The notes: generated by a model not told the origin, from the sequence alone. Positions 41,601 through 50,989 are shown, counted from the stretch's first letter. The stretch is 60,831 nt of DNA from an uncultured Porphyromonadaceae bacterium (GCA_947177405.1 CAMWUJ010000008.1:1-60831), one strand, 5' to 3'. Numbers and translations are program-made.

Positions 41601-43339
41601 ATTCATTGTCGTTCGATATGAAAGCGGATAAAATCAATGTGTCATTTCTGAAGCCATTTATGTCTGCTTTTACTTCAGATGTGGGCGGCCGGGCATCCGG
41701 TAAAGTAAAATTATTCGGGACATTTAAGGATATCGATCTTATTGGTCAAGCCTATGCGGACAGCATATATATGAAGGTGGATTATACTAATGTCTATTAT
41801 CATGGGAGTGATTCAGTGACGCTAAATCCTGGTATGATAGAGATTCCCTCTTTCCGTCTTTACGATCGTTTTGGTAATTCTGCGTTGTTTTCAGGATATG
41901 TGAAACACTCATATTTCCATGATCCTGTATTTGAATTTAAGCTGAGCGATGCAAAAAATCTTCTTTGTTATGAAACAAATTCGAAAATAAATCCTGATTG
42001 GTATGGCACGATTTTTGCGTCCGGACGTGGCGCATTAAAGGGGAGTCCGGGAGTGGTAACTATGGAAATGGATATGACTACTTCTGATAAATCTGATTTC
42101 ACATTCGTGTTAAGCGACACCCAGACAGCTTTGGATTATGCTTTCCTCACATTCTCTGACAAGAAGAAAGCTGAAGCAGAGGAGGTGGAGATTGTGGAAG
42201 AGACTTTTGAAGATAAATTCATGAAAAGACAGGAAGAGATTATTAATCCTCCCACAATTTTCTCTATGGATCTGAGGGCTACCGTTACCCCGGGTGCCAA
42301 GCTTAATCTCATAATGGATCCCAATGCCGGAGATAAAATTGTGGCGAGAGGAGGAGGACCTCTCCTTATCCATTACGACACGGAGTCAGATGAAATGACA
42401 ATGTATGGGAAATATACTCTAAAGGAAGGCTCTTATAATTTTTCTCTCCAGGAGTTGATTCTTCGCGAATTCAGAATAAAGGAGGGTAGTAATATTGCGT
42501 TCAACGGTGACCCTTTATCCGCCACTCTTGACATTGTGGCAGCATATAGGGTCAACACCAATCTATCAGATCTTGATAAAAGCTTTTCCACGGATAGGGA
42601 TCTGAACCGGACTAATGTTCCTGTGGATGCATTGCTTAATGTGAGGGGAGACTTGCAGGCCCCTGATATATCATTTGATCTGTCGTTGCCCACGTTGACA
42701 GGGGATGTGGAAAGAAAAGTGAGAAGTATTATTTCTACTGAAGACCAGATGAACAGGCAGATTATATATCTGCTGGCTCTTAATAGGTTCTATACTCCGG
42801 AGTATATGGGATCTACCAGTAATGGCGGAGGAGAACTGGCATCCGTGGCTTCCTCCACCATATCATCCCAACTTTCCAACATTATGGGTCAGTTGACCGA
42901 CAAATTCACTGTCGCACCTTCTTTCCGATCTGATAAAGGAGACTTCTCGGATATGGAGGTTGATGTATCCTTATCTTCCAGATTATTAAATAACAGGTTA
43001 TTATTGAATGGTAACTTCGGATATAGGGATAAGAGCACTTCGCAGACAACGTTTGTAGGTGATTTTGATCTGGAGTATCTCTTATCGCGCAATGGAAATC
43101 TTAGACTGAAAGCTTATAATCATTTCAACGATCAGAATTATTATCTGAAGTCCTCACTGACTACTCAAGGAATAGGAATAGTATATCAAAAAGAATTTGA
43201 TAATCCATTGAGTTGGTTAAGAAAGAAAAAGAGGAAAGAAGATAAGGGGGAGGAGAAGAGAAAGCAAGAAATTCCTGATTCCCTAAAACCAATTACGATT
43301 TCTTCGGGAAAGAGTGAGGAAAGTATTGAGGGAGATTAA
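38693..43339 (+). CDS. TamB-like translocation/assembly module protein (DUF490)
   Basis: A 1548-residue protein with one N-terminal membrane helix (about 15-37), then a long run of beta-strand-rich sequence that would form the hydrophobic groove of AsmA/TamB-type bridges between inner and outer membranes, and the DUF490 domain at about 1150-1490 (GGPLLIHYDTESDEMTMYGK, LDIVAAYRVNT, DLSLPT). The C-terminus is Lys/Glu-rich. Such proteins help lipid transport or outer-membrane protein assembly. The usual BamA-like partner is not adjacent; a patatin gene follows after 15 bases. Confidence 0.9.
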   Translation: MTISIVKRIYKVLRSVLFTALVAVVALYISLYVLLSIPPVQNYIRNIAEKELSAFLGGKVIIGKLDIFPFNEVRIKNVDFISPEGEKCITVERIGAGIRLWRLVSERRIEITYAEIIGLNGAVVQKEKDGPLNINYILEAFAPKDKTKPPTKFDMMIHNIVIRKSTLSFDRDWHKKKEGFDGFDIYHLKITDLMADVTMPVVKNNNFEIDMRRLSFKAGMGFEVKKLSFKTKITSDEIVLNDFRLLAGRTEIRLNDQVLGFDSFDNIPEVLKRKEYDLHLRIKDFYPEDFRYFYSPLSYLKNRYELNLSAHGSVDNLTLEDLRLIEDSHSEIISLSGIVRNLTDPQKIFTDVHGLTLDVPVGLSKSVLSVIPLNDKDKSTIEGVIQKVGELRLSANGIYSAINGKLEIESAIDAAPGSLLVSANGFIRGKSSANGRFEIKTDNFNIGTISDNDDFREVSLVALGEIDLSPDDINGNLNLKIGHIDYKGNRLTNILAQAEKSGKHVQGVLDMGDRLADLYLEGNVDLLGENSRYSLHGEIKNFYPGALGLVRKYESYRIQGIIDADIYGNSLDNILGELNVKDLSFSNEAGKEFYLASLNLNSSKQKYYGESVEEEQTSQSSPTQNRLITLSTDFLTARLEGDFKFNPLVNGIKSLISEDVTDYVKSGGSQVENDGYAELEVVLKADRELPPFIKLPVKPLTDITLHGGIDMKEGKLELLVDAPYLLQGTNKLISESMVHAVVERGKGSNITANTVFPIKNDRAELELNLNIFRNQGYADIGWRMKKNSSASGNVGFQAALMRNKETGKPDVTVEIVPSTFRLGPSEWNIEKSEIRYLDKSLSIDNLKIFHDDQFVEINGKASSDPLDEIRVSLADIDLSYIFGILNINYVSFGGIATGELTASSVFTKNPVARTKRLTVDDLSYNDAVLGDADIFSCWNQEKKEIEIHADIKEAGYGGARVDGGIFVTRDSLSFDMKADKINVSFLKPFMSAFTSDVGGRASGKVKLFGTFKDIDLIGQAYADSIYMKVDYTNVYYHGSDSVTLNPGMIEIPSFRLYDRFGNSALFSGYVKHSYFHDPVFEFKLSDAKNLLCYETNSKINPDWYGTIFASGRGALKGSPGVVTMEMDMTTSDKSDFTFVLSDTQTALDYAFLTFSDKKKAEAEEVEIVEETFEDKFMKRQEEIINPPTIFSMDLRATVTPGAKLNLIMDPNAGDKIVARGGGPLLIHYDTESDEMTMYGKYTLKEGSYNFSLQELILREFRIKEGSNIAFNGDPLSATLDIVAAYRVNTNLSDLDKSFSTDRDLNRTNVPVDALLNVRGDLQAPDISFDLSLPTLTGDVERKVRSIISTEDQMNRQIIYLLALNRFYTPEYMGSTSNGGGELASVASSTISSQLSNIMGQLTDKFTVAPSFRSDKGDFSDMEVDVSLSSRLLNNRLLLNGNFGYRDKSTSQTTFVGDFDLEYLLSRNGNLRLKAYNHFNDQNYYLKSSLTTQGIGIVYQKEFDNPLSWLRKKKRKEDKGEEKRKQEIPDSLKPITISSGKSEESIEGD

Positions 43340-43354
43340 ATATAACTGAGGATT

Positions 43355-44170
43355 ATGAACAGTTACATAGAAGATTTATTGGAAAAATTCGGTTTGCGGA
43401 CAAAAGCAAAACTTGGAATGGCATTTGCGGGAGGGGGTGCCAAGGGTTTCTCCCATATTGGAGTGTTGCAAGCTTTTGAACGGTTTGATTTGAGTCCTCA
43501 GATCGTATCGGGAGTTTCAGCCGGGTCTATTGCCGCTGTGTTATATGCCGCCGGTTTGACTCCGTATGATATGATTGATTGTTTTGCAGAAGCCAACAGC
43601 TTCAATGATTTTTCGCAGTTATCTGTGCCGAAGGAAAGTTTTTTCAGACTAAACAGATTTGGAAAGCTCCTTGAATCCTGGCTGCCTGTTAAAAATCTGG
43701 AAGAAACAAAGATTCCTGTTGTGATATGTGCCACTAATCTGGAAAAAGGAACATCCGTCGGTTGGTGTAAGGGTGAGATAGTGCCACGTGTCATAGCCTC
43801 ATGTTCGATACCGATTATCTTTAAGCCGGTAAAGATAAATGGTTATCATTATGTTGACGGGGGAGTGCTCCGCAATCTTCCGGCATGGGCTATCAGAGAC
43901 TATTGTAAGGTGCTTGTAGGTAGTAATTGCAGTCCGCTCGACCGTTCTTATTCCTATAAGCAGAATATATTGAACGTCGCGATGCGCACATACACATTGA
44001 TGAGCAAGGCCAACGCTCTTCAGGATATTAAGATGTGTGATTACGTGGTAAGCCCTTTAAAGGTAGTGAATACAAAGACTTTTGATCTTTCCGCGTTGCG
44101 TAAGAATGTGCAGTATGGTTATGATGTAGCATGTAAAGTTATAGAGGTAATATTAAGAAAGAACAAATAG
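43355..44170 (+). CDS. Patatin-like phospholipase
   Basis: The 271-residue protein is a complete patatin domain: oxyanion motif GGGAKG (residues 26-31), nucleophile S55 in GVSAGS and the dyad aspartate D168 in VDGGVLRNLP. There is no signal peptide, so it probably works in the cytosol or at the inner face of the membrane. Bacterial RssA-type and YchK-type proteins are close relatives. It begins 15 bases after the tamB-like gene, so the two are probably co-transcribed, suggesting a link to membrane lipid handling. Confidence 0.93.
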   Translation: MNSYIEDLLEKFGLRTKAKLGMAFAGGGAKGFSHIGVLQAFERFDLSPQIVSGVSAGSIAAVLYAAGLTPYDMIDCFAEANSFNDFSQLSVPKESFFRLNRFGKLLESWLPVKNLEETKIPVVICATNLEKGTSVGWCKGEIVPRVIASCSIPIIFKPVKINGYHYVDGGVLRNLPAWAIRDYCKVLVGSNCSPLDRSYSYKQNILNVAMRTYTLMSKANALQDIKMCDYVVSPLKVVNTKTFDLSALRKNVQYGYDVACKVIEVILRKNK

Positions 44171-44179
44171 AAAATAACG

Positions 44180-44220
44180 CTTGTTACTATCATATACTTG
44201 TTACTGTACCGGAAAGTAAC
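44180..44220. promoter_or_regulatory. Repeated GTTACT elements upstream of the amylase gene
   Basis: CTTGTTACT occurs at 44180-44188 and again at 44197-44205, 17 bases apart, and AGTAAC (44215-44220) forms an inverted partner of the second copy. The cluster lies 52-92 bases before the amylase ATG, where a regulator would bind. Confidence 0.4.
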
Positions 44221-44271
44221 ATTTTAAGAAATATTAGTTATCAAAAGCTGCAAATACAATTATCAGTAAAT

Positions 44272-46008
44272 ATGAATAAAAAAGAAAAACTGATCATATA
44301 TCAGGCTTTTCCCCGGATTATGACCAATACCAATTCGACAAATACGCCGAATGGAACACTTGAAGAAAATGGAAGTGGGAAATTGAATCAGATCACTCCT
44401 CGTCTTTTAAAATCACTATCCGATCTTGGAATAAATACAATCTGGTTGACCGGAATAATAGAGAATGCTACTAAAACGGCTTTTCCTGAAGCCGGAATTC
44501 CGGCTGATAATCCTAATGTAGTGAAAGGAGAGGCAGGATCACCCTATGCAATAAAGGATTATTATGACGTTGCTCCATGCCTGGCAGAAGATCCCGCAGC
44601 CAGGATGGAAGAATTTGAGAAATGTGTGAAAAGAATACACGCACAGGGACTGAAGCTTTTAATAGATTTTGTTCCCAATCATACTGCAAGGGTCTATCAT
44701 TCCGACTCAGCTCCTATTGGAATTGAGGATTTTGGAAATCAGGATGACCACAACATGTTTTTCAAACCTTCAAATAACTATTATTATATAGTGAACCAGC
44801 AGTTTTCACCTGGTTTTGATATCTCCTCGCAGGGAGACTCTCCTTATGTGGAATTCCCGGCCAAGGCTACTGGCAATGACTGTTTCACTGCTTTTTGTGG
44901 AATCAACGACTGGTATGAGACCGTAAAGCTGAATTATGGGCTCGATCCCTGGAATGGGAAAGGTTCCTATGATCCTATTCCTGATACTTGGCTAAAGATG
45001 CTTCATATATTGCGTTACTGGGCTTCAAAAGGTGTTGACGGCTTCAGGTGCGATATGGTTTTCATGGTGCCTCAGGAGTTTTGGCATTGGGCTATTCCAC
45101 AGGTTAAAAAAGATTATCCCGAAATTATTTTTATTGGGGAGATATACGATATTAACCTTTATCGGCCATTTATAGAGTATTGTCATTTTGATTACCTATA
45201 TGACAAAGTGAATCTCTATGATACTTTGGTTGGAATAGATCGTTATAATTATTCAGCAGCTCAGCTCACTACTTGCTGGCAGAGGGTGGAAGGACTGGGC
45301 GACAGTATGCTGAATTTTCTTGAGAACCATGATGAAGTGAGATTCGCTTCTGAGGAATTTGCAGGCGACCCTATGAAGGTAACTCCCTATCTTGTAGTAT
45401 CAGCATTTTATTCAAACGGACCTTATATGATCTATTATGGTCAGGAACTTGGAGAGATGGCACGAGATAATGAGGGTTTTGCCGGTAACAACAACCGTAC
45501 CACCATTTTCGACTATTGGAGCTACGACACCTTGCGTCGATGGTATAATGATGGAAAATGCAATCTAACGCTTCTCACCTCACACGAGAAGTGGCTTAGG
45601 AATTTATATAAGAAAGTCCTGCATCTTGCTGGAGAGAACAAGGTTTTCTCAGAAGGGAAATTCTTTGATCTCATGTATGTGAATCATAAGAATCCCGCTT
45701 TCAATCCCCACAAGCAATATGCTTTCCTTCGTTATACGGAGGAGGAGGCGGTGCTTATAATAGCCAATTTTGACGCTAAGCCAATTGATATTGAGTTTAA
45801 TTTTCCCGAGCTTGCTATAGGAATGGCATGTCTTGAGCGTGGTGAACAAAAGGTAAATGATCTTTTATGGGGTAAGCGTCATGTTTTCTCTATTTCTGAA
45901 GATAAACCGAGCAAATTCAAGATTGGGGGATATGATGCCCTTGTTCTCCCTTTAAAAGTTCATGTGGAGGACGCTGAAAAGAAATCGCCTGCTAAAAATA
46001 ATGAATAG
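44272..46008 (+). CDS. Intracellular GH13 alpha-amylase-family enzyme
   Basis: The 578-residue enzyme has all four GH13 blocks: DFVPNH (region I), GFRCDM with the nucleophile D261, FIGEIYD with the acid/base E290, and ENHDEV with D354. There is no signal peptide, so it should act on cytosolic alpha-glucans such as glycogen or imported maltodextrin. The opening KLIIYQAFPRIM and the C-terminal beta domain ending VHVEDAEKK are intact. No sus or glycogen genes are adjacent. A repeat cluster upstream may be an operator. Confidence 0.93.
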   Translation: MNKKEKLIIYQAFPRIMTNTNSTNTPNGTLEENGSGKLNQITPRLLKSLSDLGINTIWLTGIIENATKTAFPEAGIPADNPNVVKGEAGSPYAIKDYYDVAPCLAEDPAARMEEFEKCVKRIHAQGLKLLIDFVPNHTARVYHSDSAPIGIEDFGNQDDHNMFFKPSNNYYYIVNQQFSPGFDISSQGDSPYVEFPAKATGNDCFTAFCGINDWYETVKLNYGLDPWNGKGSYDPIPDTWLKMLHILRYWASKGVDGFRCDMVFMVPQEFWHWAIPQVKKDYPEIIFIGEIYDINLYRPFIEYCHFDYLYDKVNLYDTLVGIDRYNYSAAQLTTCWQRVEGLGDSMLNFLENHDEVRFASEEFAGDPMKVTPYLVVSAFYSNGPYMIYYGQELGEMARDNEGFAGNNNRTTIFDYWSYDTLRRWYNDGKCNLTLLTSHEKWLRNLYKKVLHLAGENKVFSEGKFFDLMYVNHKNPAFNPHKQYAFLRYTEEEAVLIIANFDAKPIDIEFNFPELAIGMACLERGEQKVNDLLWGKRHVFSISEDKPSKFKIGGYDALVLPLKVHVEDAEKKSPAKNNE

Positions 46009-46054
46009 TATAAAAAAGTGAGGAATAAAAGATGGAAAATTAAAAATTTGTTTT

Positions 46055-46062
46055 TAATTTTG
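46055..46062 (+). promoter_or_regulatory. -7 element of prs
   Basis: TAATTTTG fits TAnnTTTG; the -33 box is not clear. It lies 27 bases before the prs ATG. Confidence 0.45.
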
Positions 46063-46088
46063 TAATCACAAATCAATCCTATCAAATA

Positions 46089-47033
46089 ATGAATGATTTT
46101 CGTCCGCCGATAAAGGTTTTTGCAGGCACTGCTTCAAAATATCTTGGAGAGTCGATATGCAAGGAACTCGGCATAGAATTAGGCAAAATGAATAAAGAGC
46201 GTTTTGCCGATGGTGAGTTTGAAGTTGGTTTTGAAGAGTCAATTCGCGGAGCGCAGGTATATCTTGTGCAGTCCACTTTCCCGACAAGTGACAATCTGAT
46301 GGAGCTTCTTTTGATGATTGATGCTGCAAAAAGAGCTTCGGCAGACTCAATTATCGCAGTTATCCCATATTTCGGATGGGCTCGTCAGGATCGTAAGGAT
46401 AAACCACGTGTATCAATTGCTGCAAAACTTGTGGCCGATCTTTTGAGTACAGCCGGAATCGACCGTCTGATCACTATGGATCTCCATGCAGACCAGATTC
46501 AGGGTTTCTTCGATGTGCCGGTAGATCATCTTTACGCTTCGTCGATTTTTATTCCTTATCTTGAGAGTCTCCACCTTAAAGATATGGTGATTGCTTCTCC
46601 TGATGTGGGTGGTGCCAAGAGAGCAAACTCTTATGCCAAATATTTCGATGTGCCTCTTGTGCTTTGTCACAAAGTCAGAGCCAAAGCTAACGTGGTGAGC
46701 AAGATGACTGTGATTGGTGATGTTAAGGATAAAAATGTGGTATTGGTAGATGATATTGTCGATACAGCCGGTACAATCACCAAGGCCAGTGACCTCATTC
46801 TTGAATATGGAGCAAAATCAGTCAGAGCTCTATGCAGTCATCCTGTTATGAGTGACCCGGCTACCGAAAATGTGAAGAACTGTGGACTCACTGAGATTAT
46901 TTTCACTGATTCAATTCCTTATGTGAAAGAGAATCAGAAGGCTACTGTCCTTCCCGTGGCTAAGCTTTTTGCAGATACTATACGAAGAATCCACAATAAC
47001 CAGTCGATTTCTTCTCAATATCTTTTTAAATAA
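46089..47033 (+). CDS. prs: Ribose-phosphate pyrophosphokinase
   Basis: Prs makes PRPP from ribose 5-phosphate and ATP for nucleotides, histidine and NAD. The 314-residue protein has the start KVFAGTASKYLGESIC, the YFGWARQDRKDKPR flexible loop, the PRPP-binding block VLVDDIVDTAGTI, and ADQIQGFF. Length is normal. It stands alone, with a terminator just after it. Confidence 0.98.
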   Translation: MNDFRPPIKVFAGTASKYLGESICKELGIELGKMNKERFADGEFEVGFEESIRGAQVYLVQSTFPTSDNLMELLLMIDAAKRASADSIIAVIPYFGWARQDRKDKPRVSIAAKLVADLLSTAGIDRLITMDLHADQIQGFFDVPVDHLYASSIFIPYLESLHLKDMVIASPDVGGAKRANSYAKYFDVPLVLCHKVRAKANVVSKMTVIGDVKDKNVVLVDDIVDTAGTITKASDLILEYGAKSVRALCSHPVMSDPATENVKNCGLTEIIFTDSIPYVKENQKATVLPVAKLFADTIRRIHNNQSISSQYLFK

Positions 47034-47065
47034 GGATAATAAAAATCAAAACTTATCTAAGTATT

Positions 47066-47095
47066 GAGGTACGTTTTCATGACGTGCCTCTTTTT
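47066..47095 (+). terminator. Terminator of prs
   Basis: GAGGTACG (47066-47073) pairs with CGTGCCTC (47083-47090), one G-T pair, followed by TTTTTATTT. Confidence 0.85.
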
Positions 47096-47231
47096 ATTTA
47101 GTGGAGATTATATGAACTTTGGGATTTCAGCGTTTGTTTATTATTTATAATACTCCTCTAATTTTCTTGTACAGTATGGTTTATATGGCTGAAAATTAGG
47201 ATGAATTTTGAAACAAATTAAAATACAGACC

Positions 47232-47681
47232 ATGAAAAGATTGAAGAGAATTTTATGTACGTTTGTGGCGATGCTTACAGTTTCTTTAGCTGCAAATGCA
47301 GGTGATAATTATGCTCACGATGCTTCCGCGCTTCCGGTAGCGGCGAAAACCACCCTTCAGAAGAATTTTAAATCCAAGGTCAGCTTAGTGAAGGTTGATA
47401 AGGATTTCGGACGAATTTCTGAATATGAGGTTATCATGACTGATGGTTCGGAAATCACATTTGATAAAGATGGAAATTGGAAGGAAGTTGAGGTTAATAT
47501 TTCCAAATCAGTTCCTACAGGCTTCATACCGACAGGTGTCTCCAATTATGTTAAGGCAAACCAGAAAGGAAAGAAAGTAGTAGGGATTGAAAAGAAAAAA
47601 GATGGCTACGAGGTAGAACTCAACAATGGAGTGGAAATGAGATTCGACAAGCAGGGAAATTTCATACGATATGAAAAGTGA
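47232..47681 (+). CDS. Secreted PepSY-like (BLIP-fold) protein
   Basis: I start this at the ATG at 47232 (149 residues), which gives a clear signal peptide (MKRLKRILCTFVAMLTVSLAANAG in two pieces: basic start, hydrophobic core, cut near ANA-GD). A TTG 24 bases earlier is in frame but would bury the signal. The mature part has two similar PepSY-like units: YEVIMTDGSEITFDKDGNW and YEVELNNGVEMRFDKQGNF, each strand-turn-strand after a VSLVKVDK-type strand. Such periplasmic proteins are common in Bacteroidales; function is unknown. Confidence 0.82.
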   Translation: MKRLKRILCTFVAMLTVSLAANAGDNYAHDASALPVAAKTTLQKNFKSKVSLVKVDKDFGRISEYEVIMTDGSEITFDKDGNWKEVEVNISKSVPTGFIPTGVSNYVKANQKGKKVVGIEKKKDGYEVELNNGVEMRFDKQGNFIRYEK

Positions 47682-47695
47682 ATTAAAGTGAATAT

Positions 47696-47735
47696 AAAAA
47701 CGGCTGATCTTGAGAAATCATGACCAGCCGTTTTT
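47696..47735. terminator. Bidirectional terminator between the PepSY-like and M13 peptidase genes
   Basis: AAAAACGGCTG (47696-47706) pairs with CAGCCGTTTTT (47725-47735), with a T run on each strand after the stem. The genes are convergent. Confidence 0.85.
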
Positions 47736-47758
47736 ATTTCGGTATATTTCAAACTCTA

Positions 47759-49846
47759 TTACCAGATGATTACACGCTCAGATTCAGGTCGGTACATCTT
47801 ATCTCCTTCAGTAATACTGAAGCTGTCGAGGAAAGGTTTGATGTTCTTTAAGGACACATTCACACGGTTTATTCCTAAAGAATGAACATCTCCGGTGGTA
47901 AGAGAGCGAATTTCTTCATCTCTCACGTTCCCGGCCCATAGATTGGCAAAGTTCATATAGAACACCTGAATGGGATCAAGTCCGTCAATTTTAGCGGATT
48001 CATCCGTAATGTCCACACCCTTCTTTTTTTGAGAATCAAGGAAAGCAGTCATTGCTACACGAAGACCGCCTTGGTCGGCAATGTTTTCTCCAAGTGTATA
48101 AGCTCCGTTGGCATGAAGTCCGGGAAGAACCTCCACTTCGCTGTATTGATCCACGAGGCCTTGGGTAAGCGACTGGAACGCAGCCGCATCTTCCGGTGTC
48201 CACCAATTCACCATGTTTCCATCAGCATCGAAGTTACAGCCCTGATCATCGAAACCGTGTGTAAGCTCGTGTCCGATGACCACTCCAATTCCTCCGTAGT
48301 TTTCCGCATCAGAGGAGTTGGGATCATAGAATGGTGCCTGAAGAATACCTGCCGGGAAGACAATCTCATTGTTAAGAGGATTATAGTAAGCGTTGATGGT
48401 TTGAGGTGTCATACCCCATTCTTCTCTGTCAACAGGTTTTCCCCACTTCTCAAGATAGCGGTCCTGCGCCCATAAGCGAGCATTATGAATGTTGTCATAA
48501 TATGACAACTCAGGATCGATAGTGAGTTTGGAATAGTCTTTCCATTTGTCGGGATAGCCAATCTTTACAGTTATTTTATTGAGTTTCTTGAGCGCTTGAA
48601 CTTTGGTATCATCACTCATCCAAGGAAGGTGTATGATATGTTTGCCAAGAGCATTCCTTAAATTCTCAACAAGTCCCTCCATATATACTTTTGAGCTTTC
48701 AGGGAAGTATTCAGCCACATAAAGTTCGCCAATTCCTTCACCCATTATACCTTCTACAGTACCGAGTGATTTTTTCCAGCGAGGTCTCTGTTGCTCCACA
48801 CCACTGAATACCTTGTTGAATTCAAAAGAAGCATTAGAGAAATCGTCGCTAAGATAGGGAGAAGCTCCTGATACAATATCCCAGAGATAAAGGTCTTTTT
48901 TCTCTCTGTCGGAGAGTGTGCGGTTAAGGAAATCTCCTTGTTTGACCGTATTGATATTAGTAACGATGAACTGCTCAGGAGTATTTATGCCCATTGTCTC
49001 TGAGAAGAAGCGATCCCAAGGGAATGAAGGAGCAATCTCCTTTACCTGTTCCAACGAGCGGATGTTATACATTGCCGGCAGATTTCTGCTTTCTTCTCTG
49101 GTCCATGTGGAATCGGCAATGAGTTTTTCAGCCTTCATCACGCTTTTCATCACTCTTGTAGCATCTTTCTTGGAAAGTCCTGCAAGCATCATCTGGTCTG
49201 TGATGAGTTTCTGATAAGCCTCTCTTACACTTTTATTTCTCTTGTCATTTAGGAGATAATAATCTCTATCACCCAATCCAAGATTCGGACCGGAAATATA
49301 CATTGCGTATTGCTTGCTGTTTCCAAGGTCTTCCTGGAAGCCAACACCAACCAAAGGAGAGCTGTAGTTTTTATGCATGAACAGGAACAAATCTTCCATT
49401 CCTTCCTTAGGAGTGTTATTGATCTTGTCGAGAAGGGGCTTTATAGGAGTGGCTCCAAGTTTATTTCTGGTTATGGAATCAAGACCCATTTCATAAAGAT
49501 TGGCAATCTTATATGCAAGTGTGCCTTTTTCAGGATTCTTGGCTGCCAGTCCTGTCACTATTCTTCTCACACGATTATTGCTGGAATCGTTAAGAATATT
49601 AAACTGTCCGTAACGAGAATATTCTCCTGTGAGGGGATGGGAATCCATCCAGGCTTTGTTTACATGGTGATAGAAGTCTTCTTTAGGGGAGATCGAAGCG
49701 TCGATTCCATTCTTGTCAAGACTCTTAAGATGTTCTGTTGTCTTGGGGTTTTTACAACAATCGGATGCTTCTGCACATTCTGTCTGGGCAAACGCAACGG
49801 ATGTGAAACCCAAAGCAAGACATAATAGTTTAGTTCTTACGTCCAT
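47759..49846 (-). CDS. M13-family zinc metallopeptidase (neprilysin/PepO type)
   Basis: The 695-residue protein has a signal peptide (cut near residue 20, AFA-QTE) and Cys residues just after it, then the two-domain M13 body. The zinc motif HELTH begins at H526 in VIGHELTHGFDDQG, and the third ligand and catalytic partner lie in ENIADQGGL near residue 586. The end VRRPESER.VIW is typical of the family (MYRPESERVIIW). It is a periplasmic or surface oligopeptidase. It stands alone. Confidence 0.95.
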   Translation of the reverse strand: MDVRTKLLCLALGFTSVAFAQTECAEASDCCKNPKTTEHLKSLDKNGIDASISPKEDFYHHVNKAWMDSHPLTGEYSRYGQFNILNDSSNNRVRRIVTGLAAKNPEKGTLAYKIANLYEMGLDSITRNKLGATPIKPLLDKINNTPKEGMEDLFLFMHKNYSSPLVGVGFQEDLGNSKQYAMYISGPNLGLGDRDYYLLNDKRNKSVREAYQKLITDQMMLAGLSKKDATRVMKSVMKAEKLIADSTWTREESRNLPAMYNIRSLEQVKEIAPSFPWDRFFSETMGINTPEQFIVTNINTVKQGDFLNRTLSDREKKDLYLWDIVSGASPYLSDDFSNASFEFNKVFSGVEQQRPRWKKSLGTVEGIMGEGIGELYVAEYFPESSKVYMEGLVENLRNALGKHIIHLPWMSDDTKVQALKKLNKITVKIGYPDKWKDYSKLTIDPELSYYDNIHNARLWAQDRYLEKWGKPVDREEWGMTPQTINAYYNPLNNEIVFPAGILQAPFYDPNSSDAENYGGIGVVIGHELTHGFDDQGCNFDADGNMVNWWTPEDAAAFQSLTQGLVDQYSEVEVLPGLHANGAYTLGENIADQGGLRVAMTAFLDSQKKKGVDITDESAKIDGLDPIQVFYMNFANLWAGNVRDEEIRSLTTGDVHSLGINRVNVSLKNIKPFLDSFSITEGDKMYRPESERVIIW

Positions 49847-49972
49847 TATCTGATATTGTTACTGTTTGAAATTCTATATTAAATCGACAATATAATTTAA
49901 ATAGTTGCCTATTTTAAAGGAAAGTTACAAATTTTTTTTTATTCTACAAAATAAATTTAAAAATTATACACT

Positions 49973-50989
49973 TTATTCCTTTTTGTAGTGTAATTTAGTT
50001 AGAATAGATCGTGCTTTTTTTTCGGTTTCATCCCATTCTTCTTCCGGACGTGAATCTTCCACTATTCCTCCTGCGGCAAACATACACCATTTATTCCCCT
50101 TAATCTTTAAGGCACGGAGTAAAACAAAGAAGGCAAAGTCTTTATCAGCATTATATGGTCCGAAAAAACCACCGTAGTATCCTCTTTTGAAATTCTCTGT
50201 CGCTTTGATAATTTCCATGGCTTTCTTTTTAGGATAGCCGCAAAGAGCCGGAGTAGGAGAGAGGTCGGATAGTAGTGAAAGAAGATTATCCTTAGAGAAA
50301 TTTTCTTTAAGACTGATTTCGAACTCAGTGCATAGATGTTGTAGAAGTCCTGTCTTTCTGGAAATGGGATTTTTATTCCATGAAAAGGAATAGTGCTTCG
50401 AACTTATGATATCATAGATATAATCAGCTACCATTCTTTGTTCTTCAATATTCTTATTATCCCAATCTCCGGATTCTTCTGCGCTCCTTGTTCCGGCAAG
50501 AGCCATTGTATGAAGAACCCTGTTCTCTTTCTTTAGTAATGTTTCGGGAGTAGCACCGATCCATGTCCCGCTTTGAGGAGTATGAAAGCAGAATTTCATT
50601 GCCTCAGGAAAAGATTTTTTCAGATTGAGAAAAGTTTCTTTAAGATTTATCTTCCCCTCTCCACAAACTGTCTTGCAACAAACAACCTTCTCTTTTTTGA
50701 GAATCTGACTTTGTATTCTTTTCACTCTTTCAATGTGCTCGTATTTACTCACGGTATGCGTAGGGAAAGGAAATATCTCTTTTCCTTGTGATGAATTGCA
50801 GTATTTTTCTTCTAATCTATGTAAATCATCAGGAGTAATTCTTGTTTCCGGAACAATCGTGACGGAAGCCGGAGTGATGCCGGAGAATGAAGATAAATAG
50901 AAACCATTATGTAATCCTTCTATAACATTCCCTTCACCTCCCTCTATGTTTTCAGAAAAAGGAAGACTATATAGGAAGAACGAATCCAT
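49973..50989 (-). CDS. menF: Isochorismate synthase
   Basis: MenF converts chorismate to isochorismate, the entry to menaquinone. The 338-residue protein has the chorismate-binding fold, with conserved blocks TPALCGYPKKKAMEII, RGYYGGFFGP and MFAAGGIVEDSRPEEEWDETEKKA. Salicylate synthases and EntC are related, but the presence of menDBCE elsewhere in the window supports MenF. The gene follows rimO by 23 bases, so it is expressed with ftsY and rimO instead of with menD. Confidence 0.93.
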   Translation of the reverse strand: MDSFFLYSLPFSENIEGGEGNVIEGLHNGFYLSSFSGITPASVTIVPETRITPDDLHRLEEKYCNSSQGKEIFPFPTHTVSKYEHIERVKRIQSQILKKEKVVCCKTVCGEGKINLKETFLNLKKSFPEAMKFCFHTPQSGTWIGATPETLLKKENRVLHTMALAGTRSAEESGDWDNKNIEEQRMVADYIYDIISSKHYSFSWNKNPISRKTGLLQHLCTEFEISLKENFSKDNLLSLLSDLSPTPALCGYPKKKAMEIIKATENFKRGYYGGFFGPYNADKDFAFFVLLRALKIKGNKWCMFAAGGIVEDSRPEEEWDETEKKARSILTKLHYKKE

